DNA of 64,000 bases. Source: Pseudoalteromonas rubra. Its GTDB lineage: Bacteria > Pseudomonadota > Gammaproteobacteria > Enterobacterales > Alteromonadaceae. The DNA lies in assembly GCF_000238295.3 (NCBI RefSeq), contig NZ_AHCD03000044.1:1240001-1304000 (forward strand). Direction: 5' to 3'. Below are positions 62,933-64,000 of this stretch, in pieces; positions within the stretch are counted from its first letter, which is position 1, and every line of letters begins with the position of its first letter. The notes under the pieces were generated by a model, which saw only the letters and a program-made list of their open reading frames with translations, made no database searches and was not told the DNA's origin. The translations under genes were made by a program, and so were the position numbers.

Positions 62933-63742
62933 TTAACCTCCAAAAATCCGCTTTAGCAGTCCTTTCTTTTCAACATTCAAAAATCTGAAGTCGATGATTT
63001 CACCCAATAAGCGATTGATAGCATCGCTGTATGCCTGTCCTGCATCTGATTCTGTATCCAGGATCACAGGCTGCCCCGAGTTAGATGCATTTAACACGGC
63101 TTTAGACTCTGGGATCACACCGAGTAAGTCGATTGCCAGGATCTCCTGAACATCTTCCACCGACAGCATGTCGCCGCTTTCAACACGCTCTGGATTATAG
63201 CGGGTAAGTAGTAGGTGCTCTTTTACTGGCTCCAGACCATCTTCCGCGCGTTTTGATTTGCTTTGTAAAATCCCAAGAATGCGATCAGAGTCTCGTACGG
63301 AAGAAACTTCTGGGTTAGTTGTCACAATCGCTTCATCAGCAAAGTACAGCGCCATCATCGCACCGGCTTCGATGCCAGCAGGGGAGTCGCAGATAATAAA
63401 ATCAAAGTCTTCCGACATTTCTTTTAATACACGTTCAACGCCTTCTTTTGTCAGGGCATCTTTGTCGCGAGTTTGTGACGCAGGTAAGATATAGAGTTTT
63501 TCAACGCGTTTATCTTTAATCAGCGCCTGATTAAGGTTTGCCTCACCATTTATGACGTTGACAAAATCATAGACGACGCGGCGTTCGCAGCCCATGATGA
63601 GATCTAAGTTACGCAGGCCAATATCAAAGTCGATAATGGCTGTTTTGTATCCTTTAAGCGCAAGACCTGTGCCGATCGCTGCACTTGATGTGGTTTTACC
63701 TACACCACCTTTACCTGAAGTTACGACAATAATCTTTGCCAT
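62933..63742 (-). CDS. minD: septum site-determining ATPase MinD
   Basis: A ParA-type ATPase that recruits MinC to the membrane. IIVVTSGKGGVGKTTSSAAI is the deviant Walker A motif, followed by AIIDFDIGLRNLDLIMGCER and DFIICDSPAGIEAGAMMALY. The C-terminal amphipathic membrane-targeting helix is GLLKRIFGG. The 269 residues are the usual length. It is between minC and minE, with five bases after the minC stop. Confidence 0.97.
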   Translation of the reverse strand: MAKIIVVTSGKGGVGKTTSSAAIGTGLALKGYKTAIIDFDIGLRNLDLIMGCERRVVYDFVNVINGEANLNQALIKDKRVEKLYILPASQTRDKDALTKEGVERVLKEMSEDFDFIICDSPAGIEAGAMMALYFADEAIVTTNPEVSSVRDSDRILGILQSKSKRAEDGLEPVKEHLLLTRYNPERVESGDMLSVEDVQEILAIDLLGVIPESKAVLNASNSGQPVILDTESDAGQAYSDAINRLLGEIIDFRFLNVEKKGLLKRIFGG

Positions 63743-63747
63743 CTGAA

Positions 63748-64000
63748 TTATCCTTTGACCAATGCTGTTAATTCTAATGATTCGTTATTTTGTGAAATCT
63801 GGCAGGCCTTGCCCCAGTGCTCACCCTGAAGAGAGTCACTGATCCAATAACTGCCGCCCACTGAAACAAGCTCTGCTTCAAGTTTCTGACAGTAGATACT
63901 CGCCTCATGATTTCCTTGCGCACCAGCGATAGCACGGCCTCTGAGCGTGCCATAGATGTGAATATTGCCATCGGCAATGACCTCTGCACCGTGGCTGACT
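63748..64000 (-). CDS. minC: septum inhibitor MinC, C-terminal part (runs off the right edge)
   Basis: The minus-strand frame that reaches the window edge encodes SHGAEVIADGNIHIYGTLRG at its start in the window, the beta-helix MinC C-terminal domain that binds MinD, followed by RAIAGAQGNHEASIYCQKLE and ending TALVKG. The TAA stop lies at 63748-63750. Only about 84 codons are inside the window. The plus-to-minus overlapping frame at 63774-63989 is not real. Confidence 0.93.
   Translation of the reverse strand, partial: VSHGAEVIADGNIHIYGTLRGRAIAGAQGNHEASIYCQKLEAELVSVGGSYWISDSLQGEHWGKACQISQNNESLELTALVKG

Noticed and set aside
63774..63989. 71-codon minus-strand frame at the right edge
   Set aside because: It is the wrong frame over minC; the frame ending at 63748 encodes the MinC C-terminal domain.

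Overview
The window is a 64 kb stretch of chromosomal DNA from a marine gammaproteobacterium of the Alteromonadales, most likely Pseudoalteromonas or a close relative. That placement is an inference from protein sequences that resemble their E. coli, Shewanella and Vibrio counterparts without being enterobacterial, from E. coli-like gene orders (ybgA-phrB, yoaA-tsaB-fadD-rnd-minEDC, hisGDCBHAF-IE), and from several marine-type c-di-GMP proteins. Nearly all the DNA is tightly packed coding sequence. I found no rRNA, tRNA, insertion sequence, prophage or CRISPR array.

Layout. 1-500: the 5' part of a membrane sensor-like gene leaving the window on the left. 965-12937: a seven-gene glycogen operon (small CBM48 protein, malQ, glgB, glgX, glgP, glgC, glgA) with overlapping or nearly touching genes. 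13095-16538: an EAL-HDOD protein, a DUF418 membrane protein and an orphan periplasmic sugar-binding-like protein. 16722-17666: rluF. 17701-22828: an RND efflux pump and its lipoprotein adaptor, divergent from a LysR regulator. 22812-25514: an alkyltransferase-like protein, a TudS-DUF1722 fusion and a photolyase, forming a small repair cluster. 25746-28440: hupB, then ilvI-ilvH on the other strand behind a well-formed attenuation leader. 28688-31636: a secreted M6 metallopeptidase with three PKD-like repeats. 31669-32676: an isocitrate dehydrogenase. 32877-38742: a five-gene minus-strand operon (diguanylate cyclase, ppnN, xni, DUF3192 protein, HDOD-like protein). 38925-42015: an M61 peptidase, a DUF1232 protein and a small lipoprotein. 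42119-49308: the whole histidine operon with its own His-rich leader peptide and attenuator. 49480-51689: small, mostly unassigned genes and a 2OG-Fe(II) oxygenase. 52163-64000: yoaA, tsaB, a small unknown gene, an EIIC-EAL fusion, phoA, an alpha/beta hydrolase, fadD, rnd and minE-minD-minC (minC leaves the window on the right).

How it works together. The glycogen genes cover synthesis of ADP-glucose, polymerisation, branching, debranching, phosphorolysis and maltodextrin recycling in one transcript, so storage and mobilisation are co-expressed. Two amino acid operons, ilvIH and his, both show textbook ribosome-mediated attenuation on the minus strand: a leader peptide rich in the end-product residues, an antiterminator segment and a GC-rich terminator with a U tract. 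Four proteins belong to, or resemble, c-di-GMP and HDOD signalling families (EAL-HDOD, GGDEF, HDOD-like, EIIC-EAL). The most unusual items are the EIIC-EAL fusion, the free-standing CBM48 protein heading the glycogen operon, the cyclase-nucleosidase-nuclease operon and the TudS-DUF1722/photolyase/ATL cluster. I did not see a clearly new defence or mobile system.
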